Part shown: positions 63,433 through 64,000 of the stretch, piece by piece
Layout: the number at the start of each line of letters is the position of its first letter
Numbering within the stretch: the stretch's first letter is position 1
DNA from: UBA8752 sp042095055
GTDB taxonomy: Bacteria > Bacteroidota > Bacteroidia > Flavobacteriales_D > Sanyastnellaceae
Direction: 5' to 3'
DNA: 64,000 nucleotides
NCBI GenBank assembly: GCA_042095055.1
Contig: JBELBZ010000002.1
Span: forward strand, 117,841-181,840
The notes under the pieces: model-generated
Database searches by the model: none
Told to the model about the DNA's origin: nothing
The model's input: only the letters and a program-made list of their open reading frames with translations
Made by a program: the position numbers and the translations under genes

Positions 63433-64000
63433 GTGGTCGTGCAGAAAGGCCCCACCATCATACTTGGCATCGACCCCGGCACCACCATCATGGGGTATGG
63501 TGTGGTGAAGGCGTGGTCCCGCAACAAAGTGGAGTTGTTAGAGATGGGGGCGCTTCATCTTGCCAAGGTCAAGGACCCGGCGGTGAAGTTGCGCCGGATT
63601 CATGACCGTTGTGCGGGATTGATCGAGGCCCATGCCCCCGACCATTTTGCGGTGGAGGCGCCTTTTTTTGGGAAGAATGTACAATCCATGCTCAAGCTGG
63701 GCCGCGCCCAAGGGGTGGCCTTGGCCGCCGCTTTGGTCCGGGAAGTCCCGGTGGCAGAATATGCGCCGCGCCGCGTCAAAAAGGCCATCACGGGTTCTGG
63801 ATCCGCTTCAAAGGAGCAGGTCGCAGGGATGGTGCAGCGCACCTTGTCCATACCGGATGCCGACATGCCGCGCGACCTCGATGCCACAGACGGCCTCGCC
63901 GTGGCCCTCTGCCACCTCTACGAAATGGGCACCCCCACCCTCGGCGGCAAGGGCGGCGGCTGGGCCGCCTTCGTCCGCGAAAACCCCGGCCGAACCCGTT
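63433..64000 (+). CDS. ruvC: Crossover junction endodeoxyribonuclease RuvC, truncated by window edge
   Basis: RuvC cuts Holliday junctions in a symmetric way, working with RuvAB. The frame from GTG 63433 (a second GTG is at 63439) reads LGIDPGTTIMGYGVV with the first catalytic Asp. FAVEAPFFGKNVQSMLKLGR carries the catalytic Glu, YAPRRVKKAITGSGSASKEQV follows, and DLDATDGLAVALCHLY carries the last acidic residues. It runs off the window without a stop, at a point where homologues are nearly complete. ruvA is at 2.6 kb. Confidence 0.95.
   Translation, partial: MVVQKGPTIILGIDPGTTIMGYGVVKAWSRNKVELLEMGALHLAKVKDPAVKLRRIHDRCAGLIEAHAPDHFAVEAPFFGKNVQSMLKLGRAQGVALAAALVREVPVAEYAPRRVKKAITGSGSASKEQVAGMVQRTLSIPDADMPRDLDATDGLAVALCHLYEMGTPTLGGKGGGWAAFVRENPGRTR

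Overview
The window is 64 kb of chromosome from a Bacteroidota bacterium, most likely a marine-type Flavobacteriales. The evidence is a type IX secretion system (T9SS) gene set: SprA, a PorP/SprF-like protein, and cargo C-termini of sorting types A and B. Further support comes from the ruvA-sprA-gcvH neighbourhood, a caa3-type oxidase cluster with two subunit III genes plus DUF420 and SCO genes, a very short ATP synthase epsilon subunit, and TAnnTTTG-type -7 promoter boxes. Base composition is moderately GC-rich, high for this order. I found no rRNA, tRNA, insertion sequence, prophage or CRISPR array. Coding density is very high, no gap reaches 300 bases, and many genes overlap by 1-4 bases.

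Layout. 1-12.3 kb (+): end of a T9SS cargo gene, malic enzyme, ruvA, sprA, gcvH, a VanZ-like gene and a TonB-type transducer. 12.3-15 kb (-): pnuC with a NadR-like kinase, a leucine-rich-repeat protein, and ribF. 15.2-19.8 kb: atpD-atpC, rlmH (-), nadC, a YihY-family gene and a DUF2147 gene. 19.8-26.7 kb (-): flippase, glycosyltransferase, AddB-like nuclease, TPR protein and TlpA-like thioredoxin. 26.7-28.1 kb (+): an unknown small gene and murB. 28-36.1 kb (-): a PorP/SprF gene coupled to a giant type B T9SS cargo, then a diheme peroxidase and an MbnP-family lipoprotein. 36.2-39.5 kb (+): AddA-like helicase-nuclease. 39.5-42.5 kb (-): gmd and an MsbA-like ABC exporter. 42.7-44.9 kb: rpmH, a phosphopantetheinyl transferase (-) and ahcY. 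45-49.7 kb (-): a Rieske-like lipoprotein, tsaB, an RND adaptor, a TolC protein and an OmpA protein. 49.7-54.9 kb (-): cytochrome oxidase accessory and subunit genes. 55-63.3 kb (-): surface-polysaccharide and envelope genes (two Wzi-like barrels, a WecA/MraY-type transferase, GDP-fucose synthase, GT2, an LPG-synthase-type membrane protein, a lone OppC-like permease). At the right edge is the start of ruvC (+).

How the genes work together. Three themes recur: T9SS export and surface display (sprA, PorP/SprF, cargos), surface glycan synthesis (gmd, fcl, wecA-like, glycosyltransferases, flippase, Wzi-like barrels), and aerobic respiration with metal handling (oxidase cluster, SCO and DUF420 factors, ATP synthase). 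The most unusual locus is the MbnP/MbnH-type pair at 34.2-36.1 kb. Its relatives form a copper-binding protein whose tryptophan is oxidised to kynurenine by its diheme partner. Here both partners are predicted lipoproteins and no methanobactin genes are visible.
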